Shown: positions 34,282 through 43,546 of the stretch, piece after piece
Position numbering within the stretch: the stretch's first letter is position 1
Layout: each line of letters begins with the position of its first letter
Assembly (NCBI GenBank): GCA_900538305.1
Contig: UPXY01000012.1
Span: forward strand, 1 to 59,179
Reading direction: 5' to 3'
Source of the DNA: an uncultured Collinsella sp.
GTDB taxonomy: Bacteria > Actinomycetota > Coriobacteriia > Coriobacteriales > Coriobacteriaceae
DNA: 59,179 bases
The notes under the pieces: model-generated
Databases searched by the model: none
Told to the model about the DNA's origin: nothing
Seen by the model: only the letters and a program-made list of their open reading frames with translations
Program-made: the position numbers and the translations under genes

Positions 34282-34911
34282 CTAGTGCTTGCCGTTCTGT
34301 GCGGCGGCGCCGTTCACATGGTCGCGGGCGTATACCACGCCGTGCATGAGAGCGAGCTCGCAGGCATCGGCTGCGCGCTGAACGGTATCGGCGAACGCTT
34401 CGGCTTCCTTGTTGCGTAGCTGCTTGAGCACGAAATCGGCCGTGGGCATCTTGCCCGGAGGCTCGCCGATGCCGAAGCGGATGCGGCTGAAATCGCGACT
34501 GCCGAGCTTGTCGATGATGGAGCGCAGGCCGTTATGGCCGGCATGCCCGCCACCCACCTTTACGCGCACATCGCCTTCGGGGATGTCGAGCTCGTCGTGG
34601 ACCACAAGAAGTTCCTCGGGCGCGACCTTATACTCGCGGCAAAGCTTGGAGATGGGGCCGCCGCTCGTGTTCATGAAGCTCTGGGGCTTGACGAGCACGA
34701 CCTCGCGAACGCCCCCTTCCGCCTCGGCGTCGCGCACGCGCGTGGTGGCGACTTCGGCACCGAGTTGGTTTTTCCAGTAGGTCACGCCAGCGCGCCGCGC
34801 GAGCTCGTCGACGGTTTGAAAACCCGCGTTGTGACGGGTGCTCGCGTATTCCTCACCGGGGTTTCCCAGGCCGGCGATCATGCGGATGGGCTTGGGTTGC
34901 GCTTGGGGCAT
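34282..34911 (-). CDS. pth: Peptidyl-tRNA hydrolase
   Basis: A 209-residue enzyme that frees tRNA from peptidyl-tRNA dropped by stalled ribosomes. IAGLGNPGEEYASTRHNAGF carries the catalytic His27; KPQSFMNTSGGP, HDELDIPEGDVRVKVGGGHAGHNGLRSI and RIRFGIGEPPG are all present. The C-terminus is slightly longer than usual. It lies downstream of prs and glmU on the same strand, a common arrangement, but a 40-base-arm palindrome stands between pth and prs. Confidence 0.96.
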   Translation of the reverse strand: MPQAQPKPIRMIAGLGNPGEEYASTRHNAGFQTVDELARRAGVTYWKNQLGAEVATTRVRDAEAEGGVREVVLVKPQSFMNTSGGPISKLCREYKVAPEELLVVHDELDIPEGDVRVKVGGGHAGHNGLRSIIDKLGSRDFSRIRFGIGEPPGKMPTADFVLKQLRNKEAEAFADTVQRAADACELALMHGVVYARDHVNGAAAQNGKH

Positions 34912-35070
34912 GTTGCGTCCTTCGGATTCATGGGTGGTATCGTGCGCTTACAGGAGGAAAGCGCATACGCATATGAATGGCTTGTGGCATTGTAGCAAGT
35001 TTCCCACCCTTGCCATAACCTGACGCAATTCTAGACCGTCGGGGAAGCAGGCCGCTTGCGAGCCGCGGAA

Positions 35071-35158
35071 CCTATCGTGCTAAAAAATGCCGAAACCGTC
35101 ACGAAGGAGGTGCAAAGAGCCTCTTCGTGACGGTCTCGGCAATTTTTAGCACGATAGG
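35071..35158. repeat. Long palindrome between prs and pth
   Basis: Arms of about 40 bases (35071-35110 and 35120-35158) pair with only about three mismatches. An A6 tract and a matching T5 tract lie inside the stem. Because prs is transcribed leftward into it, it may act as terminator or processing site. Confidence 0.88.
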
Positions 35159-35224
35159 CTACAGCTTTACCGCAGCCCGGTTCAGGCAAGCCAAAGGCGC
35201 TCGCGGCCGTGGCCGCACAGCCGT

Positions 35225-36208
35225 TTACAGCGCGAAGTCGCCGCCAACGAGTTGGGAGACCGACTGCTCGTAGTACACGGCGTCGATGGCGTCGGCGAAC
35301 TCGTTCGCGACCGTGATGGTTTTGATCTTGCCGCCGACCTCGACGGGGATGGAGTCGGTGACAACGCACTCAACGATGGGTGCATCGTTCAAGCGCTCGA
35401 TAGCGGGGCCAGAGAAGATGCCGTGAGTGGCGCAGACGTAGATATCGCCAGCTCCCATCTTCTTGAGTTCGCGTACGCTCGCGCACAGCGTGCCGGCGGT
35501 ATCGATCATATCGTCATTGATGATGCAGGTCTTGCCCTCGATGTCGCCGATGATGCCCATGACCTCGGCGGCGTTGTGGCGCGGGCGACCCTTGTGCGCG
35601 ATGGCGAGCGAGCAATCGAGCATATCGGAGAGCTTTTTCGCAGCTTTGGCGCGACCCACGTCGGGCGATACGACGACAAGGTTATCGGTATCGAAGCCGA
35701 GCGAGTTGTAGTACTCGCCGAAGAGGGGCAGCGCGGAGAGGTGGTTCACCGGGATATCGAAGAAGCCCTGAATCTGACCCTGGTGCAGGTCGAGCGTGAT
35801 GACGCGGTCGACGCCGGCGCGCTCGAGCAGGTTGGCGACGAGGCGCGCAGTGATGGGTTCGCGCGGCGCGGCCTTGCGGTCCTGGCGCGCGTATCCGTAG
35901 TGCGTGATGACGGCGGTGATGGTGCGGGCGGACGCGCGCTTGGCGGCATCGGTGGCGATGAGCAGCTCCATGAGGGCGTCGTTCACATTGCCGGAAATGG
36001 ACTGAATAAAGAAGACGTCGGCGCCGCGCACCGTCTCGTCGAAGCGCGCGTAGATCTCGCCGTTCGCGAACTTCTCGAGCGCAAGGCCGGAAAGCTCGAC
36101 TCCCAGGATCTTGGCGATCTTCTCTGCGAGCGGGCGGTTAGCCGTTCCCGAATAGAGGCGAAGCGTCTTCACCATCTGCAAGGATTTTTTCGGGTCGTTC
36201 TCTGGCAT
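35225..36208 (-). CDS. prs: Ribose-phosphate pyrophosphokinase
   Basis: A 327-residue enzyme that makes PRPP from ribose 5-phosphate and ATP, feeding purine, pyrimidine, histidine and tryptophan synthesis. Visible motifs are FANGEIYARFDETVRGADVFFIQS, YGYARQDRKAAPREPI, the pyrophosphate loop DLHQGQIQGFF, VVVSPDVGRAKAAKKL and the PRPP-binding INDDMIDTAGTLC. AGGAGAGGAAC precedes the ATG. It follows glmU by about 46 bases, the same order as in B. subtilis, so co-transcription is likely. Confidence 0.97.
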   Translation of the reverse strand: MPENDPKKSLQMVKTLRLYSGTANRPLAEKIAKILGVELSGLALEKFANGEIYARFDETVRGADVFFIQSISGNVNDALMELLIATDAAKRASARTITAVITHYGYARQDRKAAPREPITARLVANLLERAGVDRVITLDLHQGQIQGFFDIPVNHLSALPLFGEYYNSLGFDTDNLVVVSPDVGRAKAAKKLSDMLDCSLAIAHKGRPRHNAAEVMGIIGDIEGKTCIINDDMIDTAGTLCASVRELKKMGAGDIYVCATHGIFSGPAIERLNDAPIVECVVTDSIPVEVGGKIKTITVANEFADAIDAVYYEQSVSQLVGGDFAL

Positions 36209-36254
36209 TGTTCCTCTCCTTTTTCGAGCTGCCTGGTGCCTGCCAAACGCTTTG

Positions 36255-37646
36255 CTACTTGCGGGCGCGCTTGCGCTCGGAATAGCCTTCTATGATGCGC
36301 TGCTCAGTACGCTCGACAGCGAGCGCACCGTCAGGTACATCCTGGGTGATGGTGCCGCCGGCACCGGTGACCGCGTGCGATCCGATGTTCACCGGTGCGA
36401 CCATCATGGTGTCCGATCCGATGAACGTGTCGTCGCCGATCGTTGTGGGATGCTTGTTCACGCCGTCGTAATTGCAGGTGATGGAGCCAGCGCCGATGTT
36501 TACGCCAGCACCCATGGTGGTATCGCCGATATACGAAAGGTGGGGAACCTTCGAGCCCTTGCCGATGGTCGATTTCTTGATCTCGACATGCGTGCCGATA
36601 TGCGCGCCGTCGAGGACATGCGTGCCGGGGCGCAGGTAGGCGCGGGGGCCGCACGTGATGTCGTTCTCCAGCACCACGTCGATGCCGACCGTTTCGTCTA
36701 CGGAGCAGCGGTCACCCACGCGCACGTTCGTGAGGCGCGTGTTGGGGCCGAGCACACAGTCTTCGCCCACGACGCAGCGCCCGATGAGGTGTGTCTGCGG
36801 CCAGATGACCGTATCGCGGCCCACGATCGCATCCGGCCCGATCCACGCCTGTGCGGGATCGATGAACGTGACGCCCTCGGCCATGAGGCGTTCGTTGATG
36901 CGCTCGCGCGCGACAGCGGTAAGCTCTGCGAGTTGGGAGCGGCTGTTCACGCCAAGGCCATCGCGGTAGTCCTCGCAGCAGTACGATGCGACGCGTTCGC
37001 CCGCTTCGCGCAGAATGCCAAGCATGTCGGGCAGATAGTACTCATGCTGGACGTTGTCGCACCCGACTTCGCCGATATGCGCTTTGAGCTGGGCGCCGTC
37101 GAATGCGTAGCAGCCGGCGTTGCATTCACCGATCGCCGCCTCTTCGGGGGTGCAATCTTTCTGCTCGACGATGCGCAGGAGCGAGCCGTCGGCGTCGAGG
37201 ACGATGCGTCCGTATCCCTGAGGGTCTTGTGGCTTGAAGGAGAGGACGGTCGCGGCGACGTCGCCCGCGGCGACGGTGTTGGCGAAGTTCCTGATGGTTT
37301 CGGGTTGGATGAGCGGCAGGTCGCCGTTGAGCACGACCACAGGCCCGGCGTCGATGCTTGTCGCTTCGAGCGCGATGCGCACGGCGTGCGCGGTGCCCAG
37401 GCGCTCGGCCTGCTCGACGCACTCGACGACGGCTTGGGAATCGGCATAGGCGGCATCGATGATGCTGCGCACCTCGTCGGCGTGGCTACCAACGACGACG
37501 ACCACGCGTTCGCAGCCGGCGCCAAGCGCGGCGTCGATAACCCAGCAGATCATGGGCTTGCCGAGGATGGCGTGGGAAACCTTGGCATGATTCGATTTCA
37601 TGCGGGTGCCCTCGCCCGCGGCAAGGATGATAGCGGTTGCGTTCAT
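36255..37646 (-). CDS. glmU: Bifunctional GlmU (uridyltransferase / glucosamine-1-P acetyltransferase)
   Basis: A 463-residue enzyme making UDP-GlcNAc for the cell wall. The N-terminal uridyltransferase shows IILAAGEGTRMKSNHAK and VLNGDLPLI. The C-terminal left-handed beta-helix carries hexapeptide repeats (VGEDCVLGPNTRLTNVRVG) and the acetyl-CoA region SYIGDTTMGAGVNIGAG. ATG 37646 is chosen, preceded by GGGGGAATAC; an in-frame TTG at 37658 is less likely. It is the first gene of glmU-prs-pth on this strand and divergent from the ECF operon. Confidence 0.96.
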   Translation of the reverse strand: MNATAIILAAGEGTRMKSNHAKVSHAILGKPMICWVIDAALGAGCERVVVVVGSHADEVRSIIDAAYADSQAVVECVEQAERLGTAHAVRIALEATSIDAGPVVVLNGDLPLIQPETIRNFANTVAAGDVAATVLSFKPQDPQGYGRIVLDADGSLLRIVEQKDCTPEEAAIGECNAGCYAFDGAQLKAHIGEVGCDNVQHEYYLPDMLGILREAGERVASYCCEDYRDGLGVNSRSQLAELTAVARERINERLMAEGVTFIDPAQAWIGPDAIVGRDTVIWPQTHLIGRCVVGEDCVLGPNTRLTNVRVGDRCSVDETVGIDVVLENDITCGPRAYLRPGTHVLDGAHIGTHVEIKKSTIGKGSKVPHLSYIGDTTMGAGVNIGAGSITCNYDGVNKHPTTIGDDTFIGSDTMMVAPVNIGSHAVTGAGGTITQDVPDGALAVERTEQRIIEGYSERKRARK

Positions 37647-37883
37647 GTATTCCCCCAAGCACGGCGCATCGCAGTGCGCCTGTTATCGTCGAAACACCAT
37701 ATCCGATGATAACCCAGCGGACAGCGTCTGGCGGCGGGAGTGCGCTATCGCGACGAAACGCCACAGCGCCTGCCACAGTGTGTGGGTTGCGCTGTCAGCG
37801 CGTTGTCGAACACGGTGCATTCGATACACTGGTAAGCTTGAACGACACATGCCCGCTTAGAACCGCGCAGGAAGAGATCCGCC

Positions 37884-38753
37884 GTGGCGATGCTCCCGCA
37901 ACATACCGCATTCGATACCGCTCACCCGGTGGTGCCCGCGGTGTTTCTGGTGCTGACGCTCGGCATGACCATGGCTTCCACGCAACCGGTGCTCATCGGC
38001 ATCTCGTTTGTCGGGGCGTTTGCGTATTCCGCCTGCGTGCGCGGTTTTTGGGCGAGCATGGCGTCGCTTCGCTGGCAGATTCCGCTCGTTGCCGTGATCG
38101 CCGTGCTCAACCCGCTGTTCTCGGCTTCCGGCTCGACCGAGGTCGCGCGCATGGGCTTCCGGGTTATCTACCTCGAAAGCCTATGCTACGGGTTTGCCAT
38201 GGGCGGCTTGTTCGTCTCGAGCGCCCTGTGGTTTCAGGCGGCGGCGACGATGCTTCCTGCCGAGAAGATCCTGGCGCTTCTGGGTAACGTGCTGCCCGTG
38301 GTCTCGCTCATGATCTCGCAATGCATGCGCCTCATTCCGCGTTTCGTGCGGCAGGGGAGGCTCATCGCGGCGGTCCAAGGTGTCGCGGAACCGCGCGGAA
38401 CCGGCGCGACGGAGGCGGTTCGCAGCCGCTTGCGCATGACCTCGGTTCTCATGGGCTGGACGATGGAAGACTCGCTCGAGATCGCCGATGCGATGCGCGC
38501 CCGCGGCTGGGGAGCAGCGCTGCGCCGCAGCACATACCAGCGCTATCGGTTCACGTCGGCGGATGCGGCAGCGCTGGTGGTGATCGTGCTCGGCGCCGCG
38601 CTCTGCATCGCGATAAGCGTCACCGCGACGGCGCAGTACTCGTTCTTCCCCACGATGTCGCGACTTGTTCCGTGGTGGGGCTATGTGCCATACGCCGCGT
38701 GGATGCTCGTCCCCGCGTTGCTGCATGTCCGTGAGGCGGTGAGGTTCCGATGA
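37884..38753 (+). CDS. ECF transporter T component
   Basis: A 289-residue membrane protein of the EcfT/CbiQ family, the scaffold coupling ATPases to the substrate-binding S component. Several hydrophobic helices end in the coupling region: SRLRMTSVLMGWTMEDSLEIADAMRARGWG contains the Ala-Arg-Gly style motif (AMRARGWG) that contacts the ATPases. GTG 37884 follows AGGAAGAGA. It overlaps the fused ATPase gene by four bases (ATGA), forming ecfT-ecfAA'-S. Confidence 0.88.
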   Translation: MAMLPQHTAFDTAHPVVPAVFLVLTLGMTMASTQPVLIGISFVGAFAYSACVRGFWASMASLRWQIPLVAVIAVLNPLFSASGSTEVARMGFRVIYLESLCYGFAMGGLFVSSALWFQAAATMLPAEKILALLGNVLPVVSLMISQCMRLIPRFVRQGRLIAAVQGVAEPRGTGATEAVRSRLRMTSVLMGWTMEDSLEIADAMRARGWGAALRRSTYQRYRFTSADAAALVVIVLGAALCIAISVTATAQYSFFPTMSRLVPWWGYVPYAAWMLVPALLHVREAVRFR

Positions 38754-40294
38754 GCGGTTCGCAAGCGAGCAGGCTGCGAGGATCATCGCGCGATGGTACG
38801 CCAGCCATCGAAGTGCGGGATTGCTCCTTTACGTATGCAGGCTCGAGCGAGCCGGTGCTCGCACATGTTGACTGGTCGGTTCCTGAAGGCGCCTTCGCGT
38901 TGCTCGTGGGTGCGACGGGGTCGGGGAAGTCGACGCTGCTCTCGTTGCTCAAGCCCGAGATCTCGCCGGCGGGTGCGTGTTCGGGCGAGCTTTTTGTGCT
39001 GGGCGAGGATCCCCGTGCGTTGAGTGTTGGGGAGTCGGCGCGCCGCGTGGGCTATGTGTTCCAGAGTCCGGACAACCAGATCGTGTGCGAGACGGTGCGG
39101 CACGAGATGGCCTTCGGTTTGGAGAACCTCGGAACAAGCCAGGGCGAGATGCGGCGTCTCGTGGCCGAGACCTGCTATTTCTTCGGCATGGAGGATTGGC
39201 TCCATGCATCGTGCGACGAGCTTTCCGGTGGACGCAAGCAGCTGCTGGCGCTCGCGGCGACGCTCGTCATGAAGCCGCGCGTGCTGCTGCTCGACGAGCC
39301 CACGGCTCAGCTCGATCCGATTACCGAAAAGAACTTCCTGCATGCACTCTTCCGTGTGAACCGCGAGCTCGGTTGCACGGTGGTGGTGGCAACGCACGCG
39401 CCGAGGCCAATGCTCGATTACGCAACGTGCGCGTATCGCATGGACGGTGGACGTGTGGAGGAGCTGCCCTGCCTGGATGGGCTATCCGAGCGGCAGCAGC
39501 TCCTTGTTCCGGACGGCACGCCCGACGGGAGCCGTGCCTTTGGCATGCGGCTCGAGGGGGGCACCGGGGCGGGTGAAGGACCCGCATCGCAGGAAGGTTC
39601 CGTTTCGTGCGGGGGCATACAGGGGGCAACGCGTCTTGCTGCGACGGTGCGGCTCGAGCGCGCGTGGTTCCGCTACGACCGTGCGGGTTCTTGGGTGCTG
39701 CGCGGCATGGATTTCACGGCGTACGGCGGCAGCATTCATGCGCTCGTGGGCGGCAACGGTTGCGGGAAGTCCACGCTTCTGGGCATCATGGCGGGCTCGC
39801 TCAAGCCGCAGAGGGGTGCGTGCAGGATCGAGCGAGTCGACAAAGCGCTTCTGCCGCAAGACCCTCGCGCCCTGTTCGTTGCCGAGACCGTGCTCGACGA
39901 GCTCATGGAGTGGTCGCGCGCTGCGGGATATGCACAGGTGGATGCCCTCGCTATGCTTGAGCGTCTGGACTTGGGCGGTCTTGAGTCGCGGCACCCCTAC
40001 GATCTCTCTGGAGGTCAGCAGCAGCTCCTGGCGCTGGGGAAGCTCTTGCTGGTGAAGCCGAAGCTGCTTTTGCTCGACGAGCCCACCAAGGGGCTCGACA
40101 TGGAGGCGCGACGCTCGCTCGCTTCCGTGCTCATCGAGCTGCGGGGACGCGGCGTGGCCGTCGTGATGGCGACGCACGACCTCGATTTCGTCGAGCAGGT
40201 CGCCGATACCGTATCGATGCTGTTCGACGGCGAGATCGCCTGCACGGAGCCGAGTGGGGAGTTCTTCGAGGGCAATGTGTACTACCGGCCATAA
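38750..40294 (+). CDS. Fused ECF transporter ATPases (A-A')
   Basis: A 514-residue protein with two ABC ATPase domains in one chain. Domain 1 has Walker A GATGSGKST (54-62), the ECF-type SPDNQIVCETVRHEMAFGLENLG stretch, signature LSGGRKQ and LLLDEPTAQLD. Domain 2 has GGNGCGKST (about 334-342), LSGGQQQ and LLLDEPTKGLD. The linker is Gly/Ser-rich. The fusion replaces the usual separate EcfA1 and EcfA2. It powers the T and S components encoded on either side. Confidence 0.93.
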   Translation: MSGSQASRLRGSSRDGTPAIEVRDCSFTYAGSSEPVLAHVDWSVPEGAFALLVGATGSGKSTLLSLLKPEISPAGACSGELFVLGEDPRALSVGESARRVGYVFQSPDNQIVCETVRHEMAFGLENLGTSQGEMRRLVAETCYFFGMEDWLHASCDELSGGRKQLLALAATLVMKPRVLLLDEPTAQLDPITEKNFLHALFRVNRELGCTVVVATHAPRPMLDYATCAYRMDGGRVEELPCLDGLSERQQLLVPDGTPDGSRAFGMRLEGGTGAGEGPASQEGSVSCGGIQGATRLAATVRLERAWFRYDRAGSWVLRGMDFTAYGGSIHALVGGNGCGKSTLLGIMAGSLKPQRGACRIERVDKALLPQDPRALFVAETVLDELMEWSRAAGYAQVDALAMLERLDLGGLESRHPYDLSGGQQQLLALGKLLLVKPKLLLLDEPTKGLDMEARRSLASVLIELRGRGVAVVMATHDLDFVEQVADTVSMLFDGEIACTEPSGEFFEGNVYYRP

Positions 40295-41036
40295 CAAGCA
40301 ACAGACGAACGAGCCCGCGCGCGTGTTCCCCCGCGTGCTGCGCGCGTTCGAGGTGCCGCTTTTGGTGGCGGTCCCGCTTGCGATGGGTGCCATGGCGCTG
40401 TTCGATGTCGATCAGGCCGCGCTGGTCATGCTGGCGGTCGTGGTGCTCGTGCTCACGCTCTTCCTCGCCGGTTTCGATGCCGAGCGCCCCGCGCTGAGGC
40501 AGATCATGCCCACGGTGGTGCTTGCCGCGCTCGCGGCGACGGGGCGCATCATCTTCGCTCCGGTGCCGGATTTCAAGCCGGTGTGCGCCATCGCGATCAT
40601 CGCGGGCGCGACCCTGGGACGCAGAAGCGGTTTCATGGTGGGAGCGCTTGCGGCTTTTACCAGCAACTTCTTGTTCGGTCAGGGTATGTGGACGCCGTGG
40701 CAGATGTACGCCTGGGGGCTCGTTGGATACCTGGGGGGCGTCCTTGCCGATGCCGGGGCGTTCACTCGTCGCGATGGGAGCCCGCGCCGCGCAGCACTTG
40801 TCGTGGCGGGGTTCTGTCTCACGATGGTCTATGCCGCGGTGATCAACGCCTACGATGTCATCGGGTTCGTGAGGCCGATCACGGTTGCCGGTATCGCCGT
40901 GCGTGTGGCGGCGGCGTTGCCCTTCGATCTTATGCACGCCTGCGCCACAGTGCTCTTCCTCTGCCTGCTCTATGCGCCGTGGACGCGCCGCATCGCCCGC
41001 GTCGTGCGGAAATACGATTTGAGGCAGGGCGCGTAA
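40275..41036 (+). CDS. ECF transporter S component
   Basis: A 253-residue membrane protein with about six helices and S-component character (GATLGRRSGFMVGALAAFTSNFLFGQGMWTPWQMYAWG). It follows the T and fused A genes, overlapping the latter by about 20 bases from ATG 40275, so this is a dedicated (group I) ECF transporter. Substrate is not readable; related Coriobacterial loci are often annotated as cobalt or vitamin transporters. The start could also be GTG 40254. Confidence 0.8.
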   Translation: MCTTGHNKQQTNEPARVFPRVLRAFEVPLLVAVPLAMGAMALFDVDQAALVMLAVVVLVLTLFLAGFDAERPALRQIMPTVVLAALAATGRIIFAPVPDFKPVCAIAIIAGATLGRRSGFMVGALAAFTSNFLFGQGMWTPWQMYAWGLVGYLGGVLADAGAFTRRDGSPRRAALVVAGFCLTMVYAAVINAYDVIGFVRPITVAGIAVRVAAALPFDLMHACATVLFLCLLYAPWTRRIARVVRKYDLRQGA

Positions 41037-41167
41037 AAGCATTCCACGGATTCGGAGCGGATAGGTCGACGCCGCCGTCGCGGCCGCCCATTTGGGGTAA
41101 GAGGGGCATAGCTACCATTTCGGGGCGGTGCGCGCTGCGCCCCCTGTACGATTTTCCAGGAGGCTTC

Positions 41168-43174
41168 GTGCACGGAGATACCATACTGCTCATGACGTTC
41201 GTATTCGCCCTCGTCGCCGCATTCGCCGGTGGTATCGTGGCGCGCGCCCTACATCTGCCGCCTATCGTGGGCTACCTGGTGGGCGGCCTTGCCGTGAGCC
41301 CCTTTACGCCCGGGTTCATCGGCGACTCCCATGCTATGAACCAGCTTTCGGAAATCGGCGTCATGTTCATGATGTTCAGCACCGGCCTGCATTTCTCGTT
41401 GAAAGACTTGAACGAGGTGAAGGGCATCGCGGTGCCGGGCGCGGTGCTGCAGATCGCGTTGGGCACGCTTGCGGGCTATGGACTTGCGCGGGCGTTTGGC
41501 TGGTCTGCGGAGGCAGGCGTGATGCTCGGGCTTTCCGTGAGCATCGCGTCGACCGTGGTGCTCATCAAGAATCTCACCGATGCCGGCCTCTACCAGAGCC
41601 GCGGCGGGCGTATCGCGACGGGCTGGCTCATCGTGGAGGATCTCGCAACGGTCGTCGTGCTCGTGGTGCTGCCTGTGGTGTTCGGCCCGGGTGAGACCTC
41701 TGCTCCGGCGCTCGCGGCGGGGCTTGCCGAAGCGCTGGCGAAGACGATCGCGTTCGTGGCGCTCATGCTCGCTATTGGGTCGCGCGTGCTGCCGTGGCTG
41801 CTCGCCCGCATCGCACGACTGTGCCCCAGCGAGCTATTCCAGCTCGCTGTGGTGGTCATCGCGCTCGGCACCGCCATGGCGGCAGCCCTGCTCTTCAACC
41901 TCTCGGTGGCGCTCGGGGCGTTCCTTGCAGGCGTGGTGGTGAGCGGCTCCAAGCTTTCGCATCGCATCGCTGCGGAAGCGATTCCCTTCAAAGATCTGTT
42001 CTCGATCATCTTCTTCGCCTCGGTGGGCATGATGGTGAACCCCGGCGTGCTTGCGGCGCATGCGGGCGAGCTCATCGCGCTCGTCGTCCTCATCATGCTG
42101 GGGAAATGGACGATCAACATGGTGCTCGGTGCAGTGATGTCCATAGGGCTCTCTACGTCGCTCACGGTAGCTGCCGGCCTTGCGCAGATCGGCGAGTTCT
42201 CGTTTATCATCGGCCAGACGGGCATGGCGCTCGGCGTGCTCTCGTCCGACCAGTACACGCTCATCTTGGGTGGCGCGGTGGTTTCAATTGCGCTCAACTC
42301 GTTCGCCTTTAAGCTCGTGGAACCGCTGGAGCGCCGGCTTTCAGGGGCGCCCATTGTACGGGCTCTGTACGAACGACATACTCGCGCGATCGAGCCCCCG
42401 AGAGAATCGCTGCTTGAAAACCACGTGGTTGTGGTCGGCTATGGGCACGCCGGCAAGAGCGTGCTCGAGGCGCTCGTCCGCTTGGAGGTTCCCTGCCTGC
42501 TGGTCGAGCGCGACCTGCCGGTTGCGGAGGAGGCGGAAGGGGAAGGCATCCCCGTGCTCGTGGGCGACGCGGCGAATTCCGAGATTCTTGCCCACGCCCA
42601 TCTCGATGCGGCGCGTGTGCTCGTCATTGCGGGTGGTGGAGAGGCTGCGGCCGAAGTCATCGCTCGAGAGGCGCGCTCGCTGGCACCGGCGTTGCGCATC
42701 GTGACGCGCGCCGATTCCGCCGACGGCGTCGAGGCGCTTGTCGCGGCGGGCGTGAACGATGTGGTCCGCCCAGAGCTCGAAGGCGGCATCGAGCTCATGC
42801 GGCATACCTTGCTCGATCTGGGATACCGTCCGCGGCAGATTCAGGAGTATGCGAACGATCTGCGCGCGAGTGGATACGAGGCGTTGGGTGACGGGGCGCG
42901 GCTTAAGCGCATGCGGGCAGCGGAGCGCATGATGGCGTCGCTCGCCGAGGTCGATCTGCATTGGGTCGAGGTGGCATGGGGGAGCGCGGTTGCCGCCTCG
43001 ACGCTTGGGGCGCTCGACTTGCGGGCGCGCACCGGTGCCCAAGCTGTGGCACTCCGCCGTGGAGAGGACCTCGAGCTCTTCCTGGGTGCGGATACGGTGC
43101 TCTGCCCCGGCGACCACGTTGCCCTCATGGGCACGGACTTCCAGCTCGAAGCCGCCGAGGCGCTCTTCGCCTAA
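41168..43174 (+). CDS. Kef/CPA2-type cation:proton antiporter with TrkA domains
   Basis: A 668-residue transporter. Residues 1-400 form the CPA2 membrane domain (about twelve helices, including LHLPPIVGYLVGGLAVSP and the helix with GWLIVEDLATVVVLV). A cytoplasmic TrkA-N Rossmann domain begins near 417 (NHVVVVGYGHAGKSVLEALV), and a TrkA-C domain ends the chain. It probably exchanges potassium or sodium for protons under nucleotide control. GTG 41168 follows AGGAGG; the frame is open far upstream but only out-of-frame shadow of the S component. Confidence 0.92.
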   Translation: MHGDTILLMTFVFALVAAFAGGIVARALHLPPIVGYLVGGLAVSPFTPGFIGDSHAMNQLSEIGVMFMMFSTGLHFSLKDLNEVKGIAVPGAVLQIALGTLAGYGLARAFGWSAEAGVMLGLSVSIASTVVLIKNLTDAGLYQSRGGRIATGWLIVEDLATVVVLVVLPVVFGPGETSAPALAAGLAEALAKTIAFVALMLAIGSRVLPWLLARIARLCPSELFQLAVVVIALGTAMAAALLFNLSVALGAFLAGVVVSGSKLSHRIAAEAIPFKDLFSIIFFASVGMMVNPGVLAAHAGELIALVVLIMLGKWTINMVLGAVMSIGLSTSLTVAAGLAQIGEFSFIIGQTGMALGVLSSDQYTLILGGAVVSIALNSFAFKLVEPLERRLSGAPIVRALYERHTRAIEPPRESLLENHVVVVGYGHAGKSVLEALVRLEVPCLLVERDLPVAEEAEGEGIPVLVGDAANSEILAHAHLDAARVLVIAGGGEAAAEVIAREARSLAPALRIVTRADSADGVEALVAAGVNDVVRPELEGGIELMRHTLLDLGYRPRQIQEYANDLRASGYEALGDGARLKRMRAAERMMASLAEVDLHWVEVAWGSAVAASTLGALDLRARTGAQAVALRRGEDLELFLGADTVLCPGDHVALMGTDFQLEAAEALFA

Positions 43175-43193
43175 CGCGCGGACTCGATTCGAA

Positions 43194-43226
43194 GTGAGAG
43201 TCTGAGTCCTGGACGGAAATAATCAC
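43194..43226 (-). repeat. Inverted copy of the cstA-flanking repeat
   Basis: This 33-base block (starts GTGAGAGTCTGAGTCCTGG, ends ATCAC) is the reverse complement, with few differences, of each 40-base unit at 45401-45480. It lies 20 bases after the antiporter stop. Confidence 0.75.
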
Positions 43227-43266
43227 GCGGGTGAAAAACTTGCATGCAACAAAGTCGTAACACGAT

Positions 43267-43295
43267 TTGACTCCATCAAACTAAAGCGGCACAAT
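43267..43295 (+). promoter_or_regulatory. Promoter of the cstA leader
   Basis: TTGACT (43267-43272) and CACAAT (43290-43295) are 17 bases apart. Transcription from about 43302 would give a 245-base leader carrying the peptide and terminator described below. Confidence 0.5.
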
Positions 43296-43357
43296 CCCTT
43301 TCGACCAAACGGCACGCGCTGGCATGCGCCGGCGCCAGGCATCAAGGAATCACTGCC

Positions 43358-43402
43358 ATGCACGCACAGCTACGCAACATCCTAAGCGAGATTATTATCT
43401 AG
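43358..43402 (+). CDS. Putative 14-residue leader peptide of cstA
   Basis: Encodes MHAQLRNILSEIII with AAGGAA eight bases before the ATG, ending TAG. Four of the last seven residues are Ile, three of them at the very end. The stop codon abuts hairpin 43402-43428 and a terminator follows at 43448. Classical transcription attenuation is inferred from this layout; no homologue is known to me. Confidence 0.5.
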   Translation: MHAQLRNILSEIII

Positions 43403-43456
43403 CGCGGGCTGGCATATGCTGCCCGCGCGATTGCGGGCGGCCGGACGGGGAGCCGC
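43402..43456 (+). promoter_or_regulatory. Mutually exclusive leader hairpins (attenuator)
   Basis: GCGCGGGC (43402-43409) pairs with GCCCGCGC (43421-43428). The latter can instead pair with GCGGGC (43433-43438), and GCGGC (43437-43441) with GCCGC (43452-43456). The last pairing would occupy the left arm of the terminator at 43448. Alternative structures of this kind are typical of attenuators. Confidence 0.45.
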
Positions 43457-43479
43457 AGGATATGCAGGGCTCCCTTTTT
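43448..43479 (+). terminator. Terminator inside the cstA leader
   Basis: GGGAGCC (43448-43454) pairs with GGCTCCC (43468-43474), followed by five T. It lies between the leader peptide and cstA, so it must be read through for cstA expression from the promoter at 43267. Confidence 0.8.
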
Positions 43480-43546
43480 CATATCGGTCGACCGCGACGC
43501 GGGAATGCGTTGTACGCGGCTTTGACTTCTTGGAGAAGGGATCGAT

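Noticed and set aside
33991..34419. Open frame opposite pth
   Set aside because: Mostly antisense to pth and running through the inverted repeat; no ribosome binding site.
40583..41167. N-terminal extension of the Kef-type antiporter
   Set aside because: The extra 195 residues are an out-of-frame reading of the ECF S-component gene; GTG 41168 with AGGAGG is the start.
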